From Rariglobus sp. (GTDB lineage: Bacteria > Verrucomicrobiota > Verrucomicrobiia > Opitutales > Opitutaceae): a DNA stretch of 57,601 bases. The position numbers and the translations under genes were made by a program. Within the stretch, counting starts at the first letter, position 1; every line of letters starts with the position of its first letter. Positions 25,809-34,699 of the stretch are shown in pieces. The stretch is from contig JAQSWS010000022.1 in the NCBI GenBank assembly GCA_029266495.1, positions 1 to 57,601 on the forward strand. Direction: 5' to 3'. The notes beneath the pieces were generated by a model. The model searched no databases and had not been told where the DNA came from. It was given only the letters and a program-made list of their open reading frames with translations.

Positions 25809-26669
25809 TCAACCCCAAGGGCCTTTGCTGCCTTGCGGCGTGCCTTTGTGGGTCTCCGGTTCCTCCGCGAGCGCGGTGTGCTTGAATTGGGGATTCTCGA
25901 CCGCGAGGTCGTCGCGCGGCTCATAACCGACGAGGGCGCGGGCGTCCGAAAGATCAAGACGCTTGAAGCGATTGTTGCTCAGGCCATGGAAAATCGCGAA
26001 CTGGAGCGTCTCGTCGTCCACGCAACGAACGATCAATTGATGGAGGTCCCGTCGGGAGACGAACGCGTCGAGCAACCCGGCGTTGTGCGATTCGGCGGCC
26101 TTGGACAACGGTTGGAACGCGCCGATGCGCAACGCGATCACGGACATGCCTTCCTGTTCCGCGAAATAGCGGCCCAGCGCTTCGCCGAAGCACTTGGAGA
26201 CGCCGTAGAGATCGCCCGGGTTCACCGGCTCGCTGGTTTTGACCTGCACATCGGGCGGATAACCCGAGACCGCATGAATCGAGGAGGCATAGACCACGCG
26301 TTTCACGCCGGCCATTCTGGCGGCGGACATGACATTGTAGGTTCCGACGATGTTGGACTGAAGGAGGCTGTTCCACCCGGCGTTGGGACTGGGGTCTGCG
26401 GCGAGATGGATGACCGTGTCCATGCCCTGGCAGACCTCGATCAGACGCGAACGATCGCTGAGGTTGGCCTCAACGACTTCACCCCATTTGGACAGTAGTT
26501 TTCCATCTGTGTGTCCCGGGCGCACCATGAGACGCCGCACGTGATGGGCCGGTGCATGCTCGGCGTAATAGGATCCGATATGGCCGCTTGCCCCGGTCAC
26601 GAGCACGCGATGCAGGCTCGTGACTTTCAATTTGGTGAGGGTCTCGCTGGGCGTGAAAGAAAGCGGCAT
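25809..26669 (-). CDS. NAD-dependent epimerase/dehydratase (uronate dehydrogenase-like)
   Basis: 286 residues of extended short-chain dehydrogenase type. The nucleotide loop is VLVTGASGHIGSYYAEH, followed by D-x-V-I-H-L-A-A-D in DTVIHLAADPSPN. The active site is SSIHAVSGYPP with YGVSKCFGE, holding the Tyr-x3-Lys pair. The pattern SSIHAVSGYP with YGVSK and ALRIGAF is close to uronate dehydrogenases and related sugar-nucleotide enzymes, so oxidation of a sugar acid or sugar nucleotide is likely. The C-terminus is charged and variable. It appears to be a single-gene unit; no uronate pathway gene is adjacent. Confidence 0.85.
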   Translation of the reverse strand: MPLSFTPSETLTKLKVTSLHRVLVTGASGHIGSYYAEHAPAHHVRRLMVRPGHTDGKLLSKWGEVVEANLSDRSRLIEVCQGMDTVIHLAADPSPNAGWNSLLQSNIVGTYNVMSAARMAGVKRVVYASSIHAVSGYPPDVQVKTSEPVNPGDLYGVSKCFGEALGRYFAEQEGMSVIALRIGAFQPLSKAAESHNAGLLDAFVSRRDLHQLIVRCVDDETLQFAIFHGLSNNRFKRLDLSDARALVGYEPRDDLAVENPQFKHTALAEEPETHKGTPQGSKGPWG

Positions 26670-26772
26670 GCCCGCATGTAATCACATCCGGGGAGCGGGT
26701 GCCATCGGGTTGCCGCCCCGTGCCGGCACGGGAAAAGTTACGAAACAATTCAGCGCGAGCCGCGGCCGCGGC

Positions 26773-27996
26773 TCAGATGCCGGCGGTCGCGCGGCTTGCA
26801 GCCAGCGCGAGCGTGATTTGGAAGCGAGTGCCGCCGCTCTTGGGCGAATCGGCGAGGCTGATTTTTCCGTTCATGCGTTCGACTGCGCGATGGACGATCG
26901 AAAGCCCGATGCCCGTCCCCGGATATTGGTGATTGAAGCGCTCGAATAATCCGAAGATCCGGTCCCGCGCCTCGGGGGGGATGCCGATCCCATTGTCGGT
27001 GACGTAGACCGTAACGGTGCGGGTGGTCTCTCTTTCGGTGGAGATCTCGACACGCGGCCGGACGCCCGGTGCGACAAACTTGATTCCGTTGCCGATGAGA
27101 TTCTGGAAGACGACCTGCAGCATCGTCGGGTCTCCCATCACGACCGGCAGCGGAGCGGTGCTCACGACCTCGGCGTTGCGGCTGCCGATTTCCGGATTCA
27201 TGAGCGCGAGTGTCGTGCGCAAAATCTCGTCGAGGGACACGGGTTGGAGATTCACCTTCTGGCGGCCGATGGTGGCGTATTTCAGCAGGTCGGAAATCAG
27301 GTCATCCATCTTTGCGACCGAGGTCTGGATCTTTTCCAGGTGCTCCGTTGCCGCGGTTGAGAGTTCATTCGTGTGATCCTCGCGCAGGATCTGGCTGAAG
27401 CCGGAGATGCCTCGCAAAGGTGCGCGAAGATCGTGCGCGACGGTGTAGTTAAAGCGCTCCAGCTCCTGGTTGAGCTGTTCGATCTCGAGGCGGCGCTCTT
27501 CGCTCTGGCGCGCGGCGGCGACCAGTCTGAAGACCTTGGGCACGAGTGGAAACAAGGCGATCGCGGTGGCGACGGAGGCGGCGGCGGTCACCACTTTGAC
27601 GTAACCGGAAAGCCAGTAAACGGGCTCCCAGATCACCCACACCTCCATGAAATGGGTAAACCCGCACGAGACGATGAAGACGCCGAAGGCGAGAAACACC
27701 CAATGGAAGGGGATGCCTTTGCTGGCCTTGTAAACGAGGTAGGCGAGGGTCAGCGAAATGGAAACGTAGGCTGCGCCGATCAGCAGGTCGGACACGACGT
27801 GGAGCCACACCAGCTTCGGGTCGCGCAGGTAGCAGAACTCGTGGGGCATTCCGATGCGTGAAAAAACGGAGATGCCAAGTGCCTCAAAAAGGAGCACACC
27901 CAAGATGACCGCACCCAAAATGGCGACGCTCCAGCGAAACAATGGTTGCGTGAACCAGCGTGGAGGGGCGGACAAAGACGGGTTGGGGGAGATCAC
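26773..27996 (-). CDS. Histidine kinase with ethylene-receptor-like membrane domain
   Basis: 407 residues from the GTG at 27996, which overlaps the upstream receiver stop as GTGA; a TTG at 28038 would add 14 residues. There are about four membrane helices in 1-160. Helices two to four match the ETR1 binding domain: D70-x6-Y77-x2-I80-S81 (ETR1 Asp25, Tyr32, Ile35, Pro36) and GVFIVSCGFTHFMEVW with Cys111 and His115, equivalent to ETR1 Cys65 and His69 that hold Cu(I). HisKA (YTVAHDLRAPLRG, His188) and HATPase (TDNGIGIP, GTGIGLSIV) follow, without a GAF domain. It may sense ethylene or another small olefin. The Pro36 position is Ser, and no metal loading can be inferred. Confidence 0.88.
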   Translation of the reverse strand: MISPNPSLSAPPRWFTQPLFRWSVAILGAVILGVLLFEALGISVFSRIGMPHEFCYLRDPKLVWLHVVSDLLIGAAYVSISLTLAYLVYKASKGIPFHWVFLAFGVFIVSCGFTHFMEVWVIWEPVYWLSGYVKVVTAAASVATAIALFPLVPKVFRLVAAARQSEERRLEIEQLNQELERFNYTVAHDLRAPLRGISGFSQILREDHTNELSTAATEHLEKIQTSVAKMDDLISDLLKYATIGRQKVNLQPVSLDEILRTTLALMNPEIGSRNAEVVSTAPLPVVMGDPTMLQVVFQNLIGNGIKFVAPGVRPRVEISTERETTRTVTVYVTDNGIGIPPEARDRIFGLFERFNHQYPGTGIGLSIVHRAVERMNGKISLADSPKSGGTRFQITLALAASRATAGI

Positions 27997-28439
27997 GCGA
28001 GATTGAATGCGGGGGTGGTGTTGAACCCCGCCCACCAATCATGCAGAGCCTTGACCATACATTCAAGCCGGTCCGGAGCGGTGGGTTTCACCACGTAGGA
28101 ATTGGCGCCGAGCGAATAGGCGCGATTGATATCCTGAGGGAGCGCCGAGGACGAAAAAACGACCACCGGCAGTCGATAGCCCTCGGGCGTTGTCTGGCGC
28201 CAGCGCAGGACTGCAAAACCGTCTTTTTGCGGCATCTTCAAATCGAGAAGAATGACTTTGGGTGACGGGTGTTGCACGCGATCACCATAGGCGCCGCGTC
28301 CCTCGACGTAGTCGATCAATTCGTCTCCATTCGCGACGCGGACCATCTGAAAGTCGGAGCCGGTGCGACGGAGCGCGCGCTCAAGGAGCAGTGCGTCAAT
28401 CGCGTCGTCTTCGGCCACCAGCAGGATGGTTTTCGGCAT
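27993..28439 (-). CDS. Rcp1-like response regulator paired with the ethylene-receptor-like kinase
   Basis: 148 residues in a single receiver domain: LLVAEDDAIDALLLERALRR, phospho-Asp in VILLDLKMPQKDGFAVLRW, switch residue in VVFSSSALPQD and Lys in YVVKPTAPDR. There is no output domain. The gene precedes the kinase and overlaps it by four bases (GTGA), so the receiver is translated first. Rcp1-like receivers often partner phytochrome or ETR-like kinases, consistent with this pairing. A start further upstream at 28688 would add 83 unconserved residues; the ATG at 28439 begins right before the first beta strand. Confidence 0.93.
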   Translation of the reverse strand: MPKTILLVAEDDAIDALLLERALRRTGSDFQMVRVANGDELIDYVEGRGAYGDRVQHPSPKVILLDLKMPQKDGFAVLRWRQTTPEGYRLPVVVFSSSALPQDINRAYSLGANSYVVKPTAPDRLECMVKALHDWWAGFNTTPAFNLA

Positions 28440-28586
28440 TTCCGGATCGAATCTTCGAGGTTCCGCCGAGGCAAGAGCTTCGGGATGATTTGATCTAGGA
28501 GAAAGTGCTATCCGGCGCACCGGCTTCCGCCCGGTGGTCTGGCTTGTTCCCTGTGGGCAGGGCGGCCAAATGGCCTGGGGATCCAT

Positions 28587-28605
28587 GGTAATCTCCCCGT
28601 ATGGC
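28587..28605 (+). promoter_or_regulatory. Candidate motif upstream of the second DUF4142 gene
   Basis: GGTAATCTCCCCGTATGGC, followed by TGCATCCGG. It shares CCCC-ATGGCTGCA with 16976 and 19798 and is about 74 bases before the gene at 28679. Confidence 0.3.
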
Positions 28606-28678
28606 TGCATCCGGTGCCGGTATTTTCCGCGGACGCCCGCGGAACTGGCGGCGCTTCTTCGGAAACCAACACCGAGCC

Positions 28679-29257
28679 ATGAATACATTTATTAAACCCA
28701 GTCGTGTTGTCGCGGCCTGTGCCGTGTTGGTGTTATCGTGCCCACTTTTTGCCGAAGGAAACAATCCGCCCCAGCCGCAGCCTCCTGGCTATAACGAGCC
28801 GGGGCCGGGCGTAACCACCAAGGAAAGCATGGTTTCGCGTGGCGACCGGAAGTTTCTGGAGAAGGCCGCCGAGTCCGGCTTGAAGGAAGTGACGGTGTCC
28901 CAGGCGGTGCTGGCCAATCTCTCCACTCCGGAGGCACGCGAGTTCGCCCAGATGATGGTCAAGGATCACACGGCCGCCAACGAGGAGTTGAAGATGCTCG
29001 CGATGCGCAAATCCGTTCCGCTGCCACCCGAAGACAAAAAGATGGATCTGACCAAAAAATGGAGCGAGAAACCGGGCAATCGGAACCTCGACGAAGATTA
29101 CCTCAAGGAAATGGTTTCGGACCACAAGGACGCCGTGGAACTCTTCGAGAAAGGCACGAAAGCCGACGACCCGGACATCGCGGCGTTTGCCCGAAAGACA
29201 CTGCCCACGCTCAAGCACCACCTCGAGCTGGCGCAGGGTAAAAAGCACGCGCATTAA
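28679..29257 (+). CDS. DUF4142 protein, exported
   Basis: 192 residues. A signal peptide (about 1-24, VVAACAVLVLSCPLFAEG) is followed by a proline-rich linker and a four-helix DUF4142 domain (about 50-185). The hallmark M-V-x-D-H is intact (MMVKDHTAANEELKML), as are SRGDRKFLEKAAESGLKE at the start and the second DHKDAVELFEKG helix. Members are periplasmic helical bundles of unknown role, possibly metal or stress related because of the conserved Asp/His. This copy is more canonical than the one at 18587 and is probably its distant paralogue. The start at MNTFIKPS gives a proper signal peptide. Confidence 0.88.
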   Translation: MNTFIKPSRVVAACAVLVLSCPLFAEGNNPPQPQPPGYNEPGPGVTTKESMVSRGDRKFLEKAAESGLKEVTVSQAVLANLSTPEAREFAQMMVKDHTAANEELKMLAMRKSVPLPPEDKKMDLTKKWSEKPGNRNLDEDYLKEMVSDHKDAVELFEKGTKADDPDIAAFARKTLPTLKHHLELAQGKKHAH

Positions 29258-29379
29258 AAACCGCGCGGTGCCCCTGGCTTTGAATGAACGTTCGTAGTGT
29301 TCGCGGCCCTGGGCGTGAGCCCGGGGTCCGATCCACGGTGCGGGGCTCGCCGTCATGAAACACTCCAATCCCGATCATC

Positions 29380-30249
<870 letters not shown>

Positions 30250-30323
30250 GCTTCCGCCAGCAGGACGCTACACGCCGGGCCGTCCCTACCTTCCCAGTTC
30301 GTTGGATACGATCGTTTCCAGGC

Positions 30324-31649
30324 TTACTTTTCCGGCTGCGGCAGGCGGCTGCCGGCGATCCATGCGCCGATTGCCAGTAGTGCGGCGCCCAGGAACACGG
30401 CCTTGGCACCGAGGGTCCAGAAGATGACGCCGGCGGTGATGGGGGTGATCGCGCGGGAGAGCGAACCGAGCGAACGGAAAATGCCGAGCACGCGACCCTG
30501 TTCGTCGGCGCCGGCGTAGAGCGAGATGAGCCCGGTTGTCGACGGGTTGACGAGCCCGGAGCCGAGCGCGAGCAGGCCGACACCGACGTAGAGCCAGATC
30601 GGGGCGGGTGCAAAGCCGATGAGAAGCAGGCCAAGCGCAGACAAGATCAGCCCGCCGCCGAGCACGCGGGTCTCGGAAACGGTTTTGAGGAGCTTTCGAA
30701 CAATGAGGCCTTGGGTGACGATGGAGCACACGCCGAGAAAGCCCATGAGCATCCCGTTTTGCCACGCGGTGTAGCCGAAGCGTTCCGCACTGAGGAAGAC
30801 GAGGGAGGCTTCCATTGCCACGAAGGCGATCGAGTAGACGAAGGCCACGAGGTTGACGCCGCGGATGCGCGAATCGTTCAGCGTGAGGATGGCACGGAGC
30901 GGATTGCGCAGGCGGGTCTCACCGGGGACGCCGCGGGCGGAAGGAGGGCGGGTTTCGCTGAAGCGACGGTGAATCCACACGAGGTTGATCACGCTCATGA
31001 GCAGCGAAAACAGCGCGGGGATTGAAAACGGATTGATGCCCCAGGAGGTGAGGTGGGGGAAGCGATCGAGCAGGTTGATTTGTGCGGTGAAGGCACCGAT
31101 CATCGGGCCGGTGACCAGGCCGAGGCCAAAGGCGGCGCCGACGACACCCATTGCCTTGGATCGTTCGGCGCGGGTGGTCACGTCGGCGACGGCGGCGGTG
31201 GCGACGGAAAGATTGCCTCCAAACGCGCCGGCGATGAGGCGGGCGAGCAGGAAAAGCCAGAAAGAGCCGCTGACCACCCACAGCAGATAGCTGAACGCGG
31301 TGCCCGCCACGGTGAGAATGAGAATGGGACGGCGCCCGCGTTTGTCGGAAAGGGCTCCCCAGAACGGAGCGAAAATAAATTGGAGGATCGAAAAGAGGGA
31401 GCTGATGATCCCGCCGAAGAGCACTTCGGGCAGGTGGGATTCATTGCCGAGGGACCGGGCAAGGGAGTTGATGTGCCCGAGCAGCGCGCCGAGCAGACCG
31501 CCGTGGCCGTCGACCTCCAGGTAGTGTTTCAGGAGGTCGGGCCCGAGTGGAAAGATGATGGAGAAGCCAACCAGGTCGATGTAGAGCGTGAGGAAGATCA
31601 CGCCCAGGGACAGGGAGCGCTTGGGCGATGTGGACGCGGGGATGGACAC
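30324..31649 (-). CDS. MFS transporter, TetA-like multidrug/tetracycline exporter family
   Basis: 441 residues with about 12 membrane helices. The first helix (FLTLYIDLVGFSIIFP) and the loop after it match the TetA/TCR branch. The loop 2-3 motif is FWGALSDKRGRRPILILTVA (G-x3-D-x2-G-R-R), the usual MFS motif A. It probably exports a drug-like compound with proton exchange. An extended loop of about 30 residues after helix one (HYLEVDGHGGLLGALLGHIN) is unusual for TetA. Start choice is uncertain: GTG at 31649 or TTG at 31664; neither has a good ribosome binding site. No regulator gene is adjacent. Confidence 0.88.
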   Translation of the reverse strand: MSIPASTSPKRSLSLGVIFLTLYIDLVGFSIIFPLGPDLLKHYLEVDGHGGLLGALLGHINSLARSLGNESHLPEVLFGGIISSLFSILQFIFAPFWGALSDKRGRRPILILTVAGTAFSYLLWVVSGSFWLFLLARLIAGAFGGNLSVATAAVADVTTRAERSKAMGVVGAAFGLGLVTGPMIGAFTAQINLLDRFPHLTSWGINPFSIPALFSLLMSVINLVWIHRRFSETRPPSARGVPGETRLRNPLRAILTLNDSRIRGVNLVAFVYSIAFVAMEASLVFLSAERFGYTAWQNGMLMGFLGVCSIVTQGLIVRKLLKTVSETRVLGGGLILSALGLLLIGFAPAPIWLYVGVGLLALGSGLVNPSTTGLISLYAGADEQGRVLGIFRSLGSLSRAITPITAGVIFWTLGAKAVFLGAALLAIGAWIAGSRLPQPEK

Positions 31650-31739
31650 GAAGCGGAGAGGCAAACGATTCAGGCGGGCCGAGCCAAGGCGGGAATGGTG
31701 AATCGGTCGAAAGCAGCAGGATGGAGGATCCTTGGCGGA

Positions 31740-31817
31740 GTAGGGCCGCTTGCGGCGTGCTTCGTAGGCCAGCGGGATCCGGGTTCACGGAAGGCACGTC
31801 GCGAGCGACGGCCCTAC
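31740..31817. repeat. REP-like inverted pair (BIME-type)
   Basis: Unit one, GTAGGGCCGCTTGCGGCGTGC less its last base, starts at 31740. A second copy on the other strand ends at 31817, and its complement starts GTAGGGCCGTCGCTCGCGAC and ends GTGC. Each unit contains a small GC-rich hairpin, and the copies face each other across about 33 bases between the MFS gene and the CHASE kinase stop. A related unit is at 43305. Confidence 0.55.
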
Positions 31818-31844
31818 GGCCGGATCAGAACCCCACTGCGGGGA

Positions 31845-34544
31845 TCAGCCCAGCATTTTGGCGATTTGAGTGCGCAGGGCCTGCAGGGAGAAGGGCTTTT
31901 GCAGAAAGCTGACGTGGTCGTCGGTTGCGAGTTCGGGGACGGCGCTTTGGTTGTAGCCGCTGGTGAGGATGACAGGGAGTTGCGGGGCGAGGCTGCGAAG
32001 CGAGCGCAGGGTTTCTTCGCCGCTCATGCGAGGCATGGTGAGGTCGAGCAGCACGAGGGAGATGCCGGCCTGGTGTTTTTTGAACAGCTCGATGCCCTCA
32101 ATTCCATCGGCGGCGATAAACGTCTTGAGTCCAAAGGAACGAAACATCTGCTCGGCCACTGCGCGCACGCCTTCCTCGTCGTCGATGAGCAACACGGTGC
32201 CGGCAAGGGGATGCGGGCGGGTTTCGAGAGGAGGGCGGGACTCGCGCTCGCTCCGCGGGGCCGAGGTGGCGGGCAGGAGCAGGGTGAACGTGGATCCGGC
32301 GCCGGCGGTGCTGGTGACCAGAAGGCTGCCTTGGTGGCCTCGCACAATGCCAAGGACGGCGGCCAGGCCGAGGCCGCGTCCGGCGAACTTGGTTGTGAAA
32401 AAAGGATCGAAGATTTTGGCGAGCGTTTCCGCGCTCATGCCATCCCCGGTGTCACGAACGCGGAGGCAGGCAAAGTCGCCCTGGCCGGGGGGCGGAGGGA
32501 GCACGGCATGGGCGAGTTGCGGGTCGTTGCGACGAAGTGCGCAGGTTTCCACCGTGATGACGCCGTCGTGGTCGCCGATCGCATCGGAGGCGTTGACGAC
32601 GAGGTTCATGATGATCTGTCGAATCTGGGTGGCGTCGACCTCGACCTCGGGCACGCCGGAGCGAAACTCGCAATGGAGGCTGGCTCGTTTGCTGATGGAA
32701 TGTTCGAGAAGCGGCATGGTGTCGCGCACGAGTTTTTCCAGGCTGGTGCGTTGAACGAGGAACCGCCCCTTTCCGGCGTAGGCGAGCATTTGCTGGCAGA
32801 GTTCGCCCGCGCGTTGGGCGCCGGTTTCGATTTGTTCGAGGTGGGGCTGCAGCGGGGACTGTCGGGGAAGGTCGAGGCGGACGATGCTCGCGTGGCCGAC
32901 AATGGTGGTGAGCAGGTTGTTGAAATCGTGGGCGATGCCTCCGGCGAGGACCCCGAGGCTTTCGAGTTTTTGCGATTCGAGGAGCTTGCGGTCGAACGCG
33001 GCTTTGTCCGCCTCGGCCTGCTTGGGGCCGGTGATGTCGATCGCTAGGCCCTCGATGAAGAGCAGGGTGCCTTCGTTGGAATAGATACCCTGGCCGCGAT
33101 CGAGCACCCATTTGACGCGGCCTTGTTTGTCGCGGAGGCGGTATTCGCTCTCGTAAGGTTCCCGGCTGCCGAGCGCGGCGCCGACGAGGGCCGCATGCCG
33201 GGTGCGGTCGTCGGGCAGGATCAAGTCGTCATAACAGGCTTTGCCCGAGGTCAGTTCGTGCGGGGTGAATCCAATGATCTCAACCGAACCGCGGCTGATG
33301 AACACGGCGGTGGGCGGGGTGTGGTTGACGTAGCGGTAAGCCATGCCCGGCATCTGGCCGAGAAGACTGTCGAGCTGGCGGCGGCTTTCGCGCAGCTCGG
33401 CCTCCACGGACTGCCGTTTGCCGATATCCGCTTCGAGGAGACCCTGGGTATGTCGCAGCTCGGCGGTGCGTTCGTTGACTTGTTGCTCGATCAATTCGGA
33501 CCGGCGGCGCACGGTGAGGAAATAGGCGCCCAGCACCAATGTGAAGACGAGGCCGCCGCCGAAGATCAGGCCGGGAGTGGCGCTGATTTGCGCCCGGGCC
33601 CACCCGCTGGCCGGAGCGTAGTGACATTTCCAAATGCGGCCTCCCATGGTCAGTTCGTTGACCCGTATGTCACCGGGGGGAAGGTCCGCGATGCTTTGCA
33701 ACGGCCGGGGGGCGGTTGCGTGGATCGAGCGCCGGCTGTAAAGGAATGGGTCGGTTGCGGCGGGCGGCGTGGCGTCCAGGATCAGCGTGTCGAGCGCATC
33801 GACGGTATATTTGACCCAGGACTGGTTCAGCATGTCGTCGATTTTGAATACAATCTGGACGTAGCCGGTCAGGTGGTCCGCGCCTTGGACGGTGTGAAAC
33901 ACCGGGCAGGCCATGATCACGCCAAAACGACCGGCTCCGGGCTCTTCCTGCACGAGGTGGATCTTGCGGGTCATCACCAGGCTGCGGGTTTTCAGGCTGC
34001 GTTTGAGATCTCCCTGGGACGGGCCGACATTGAGGTCGAATCCCAAGGCGGGTTCGTTGCCGGCCAGCGGTTCGGTATAGAGGATGGGATGGTAGACCGG
34101 GCGTTCGGCGGCGCGCACGAGTTGTCCGTCGGGGCTCCGTTCGGTGAAGGTGTAGAACGGGGCGATCTCGCGACGGGCCCAGGTTTCAATTTCATCACGA
34201 CGGGAGTGCGGGATGACGGGAACCCACTGGAGGGCCTGGATGCCCGGGTGACGGGTGCGGATGTCCCTGGCGGTGGCGGAAAACTCCGCCGTGGTGACGT
34301 CGTCCGAGCTGGCGAAGAGATTACGGAGGTTGTAAAGGCACTCCTCGTAGCCGCGGATGTTTTCGCTGATGAGGGCGTGCCGGACGGTGGCCCGGCGGAA
34401 AAATTCCTCCCGGATACGACTCTGCTCGGCGGAATGAGCAAAGCGATGCAAGGCCAGCGATGCGGCGAGGCCGGCGACAAGGATGATCACGAAGCCCAGC
34501 TGACGGCGCAGGAGATGCTTCCTGGAGGTGGCGTGGGGTTTCAT
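31845..34544 (-). CDS. CHASE-domain hybrid histidine kinase
   Basis: 899 residues. An N-terminal membrane helix (about 14-34) and another near residues 320-342 bracket a periplasmic CHASE domain, with ALQWVPVIPHSRRDEIETWA and GFDLNVGPSQGDLKRSL. A PAS domain (about 385-505) follows, then HisKA with His in LAGGIAHDFNNLLTTI and HATPase with RDTGDGMS and GRGLGLAAV. The C-terminal receiver has LLIDDEEGVRAV, phospho-Asp in LVLLDLTMPRMSGEE and Lys in FLQKPFSL. CHASE domains bind small ligands such as cytokinin-like molecules or peptides; the ligand here is unknown. No separate regulator gene adjoins it, so output is probably by phosphorelay. Confidence 0.92.
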   Translation of the reverse strand: MKPHATSRKHLLRRQLGFVIILVAGLAASLALHRFAHSAEQSRIREEFFRRATVRHALISENIRGYEECLYNLRNLFASSDDVTTAEFSATARDIRTRHPGIQALQWVPVIPHSRRDEIETWARREIAPFYTFTERSPDGQLVRAAERPVYHPILYTEPLAGNEPALGFDLNVGPSQGDLKRSLKTRSLVMTRKIHLVQEEPGAGRFGVIMACPVFHTVQGADHLTGYVQIVFKIDDMLNQSWVKYTVDALDTLILDATPPAATDPFLYSRRSIHATAPRPLQSIADLPPGDIRVNELTMGGRIWKCHYAPASGWARAQISATPGLIFGGGLVFTLVLGAYFLTVRRRSELIEQQVNERTAELRHTQGLLEADIGKRQSVEAELRESRRQLDSLLGQMPGMAYRYVNHTPPTAVFISRGSVEIIGFTPHELTSGKACYDDLILPDDRTRHAALVGAALGSREPYESEYRLRDKQGRVKWVLDRGQGIYSNEGTLLFIEGLAIDITGPKQAEADKAAFDRKLLESQKLESLGVLAGGIAHDFNNLLTTIVGHASIVRLDLPRQSPLQPHLEQIETGAQRAGELCQQMLAYAGKGRFLVQRTSLEKLVRDTMPLLEHSISKRASLHCEFRSGVPEVEVDATQIRQIIMNLVVNASDAIGDHDGVITVETCALRRNDPQLAHAVLPPPPGQGDFACLRVRDTGDGMSAETLAKIFDPFFTTKFAGRGLGLAAVLGIVRGHQGSLLVTSTAGAGSTFTLLLPATSAPRSERESRPPLETRPHPLAGTVLLIDDEEGVRAVAEQMFRSFGLKTFIAADGIEGIELFKKHQAGISLVLLDLTMPRMSGEETLRSLRSLAPQLPVILTSGYNQSAVPELATDDHVSFLQKPFSLQALRTQIAKMLG

Positions 34545-34612
34545 GAAAACACAACCGGCAATGTAGTAGGATGTTGCGAGTTCAGGTGTTCTTCGCGAGA
34601 TGTTTTTGCATT

Positions 34613-34646
34613 AAAACAACAACCCCGCCCTTGATGGGGCGGGGTT
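34613..34646 (-). terminator. Rho-independent terminator after glyA
   Basis: AACCCCGCCC (34621-34630) pairs with GGGCGGGGTT (34637-34646) over 10 bases with a 6-base loop. On the minus strand the stem is followed by GTTGTTTTAAT, a T-rich run. It lies 54 bases after the glyA stop. Confidence 0.8.
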
Positions 34647-34699
34647 GGGGGGCGGACGATGAGCATAGCGCTCAGGGCCCGGGGCGGCGACGCCGGGGG

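Noticed and set aside
31053-33047. Plus-strand frame of about 660 codons opposite the MFS and CHASE kinase genes
   Set aside because: It crosses two well-supported minus-strand genes and shows repetitive Gly/Glu/Asp composition without motifs.
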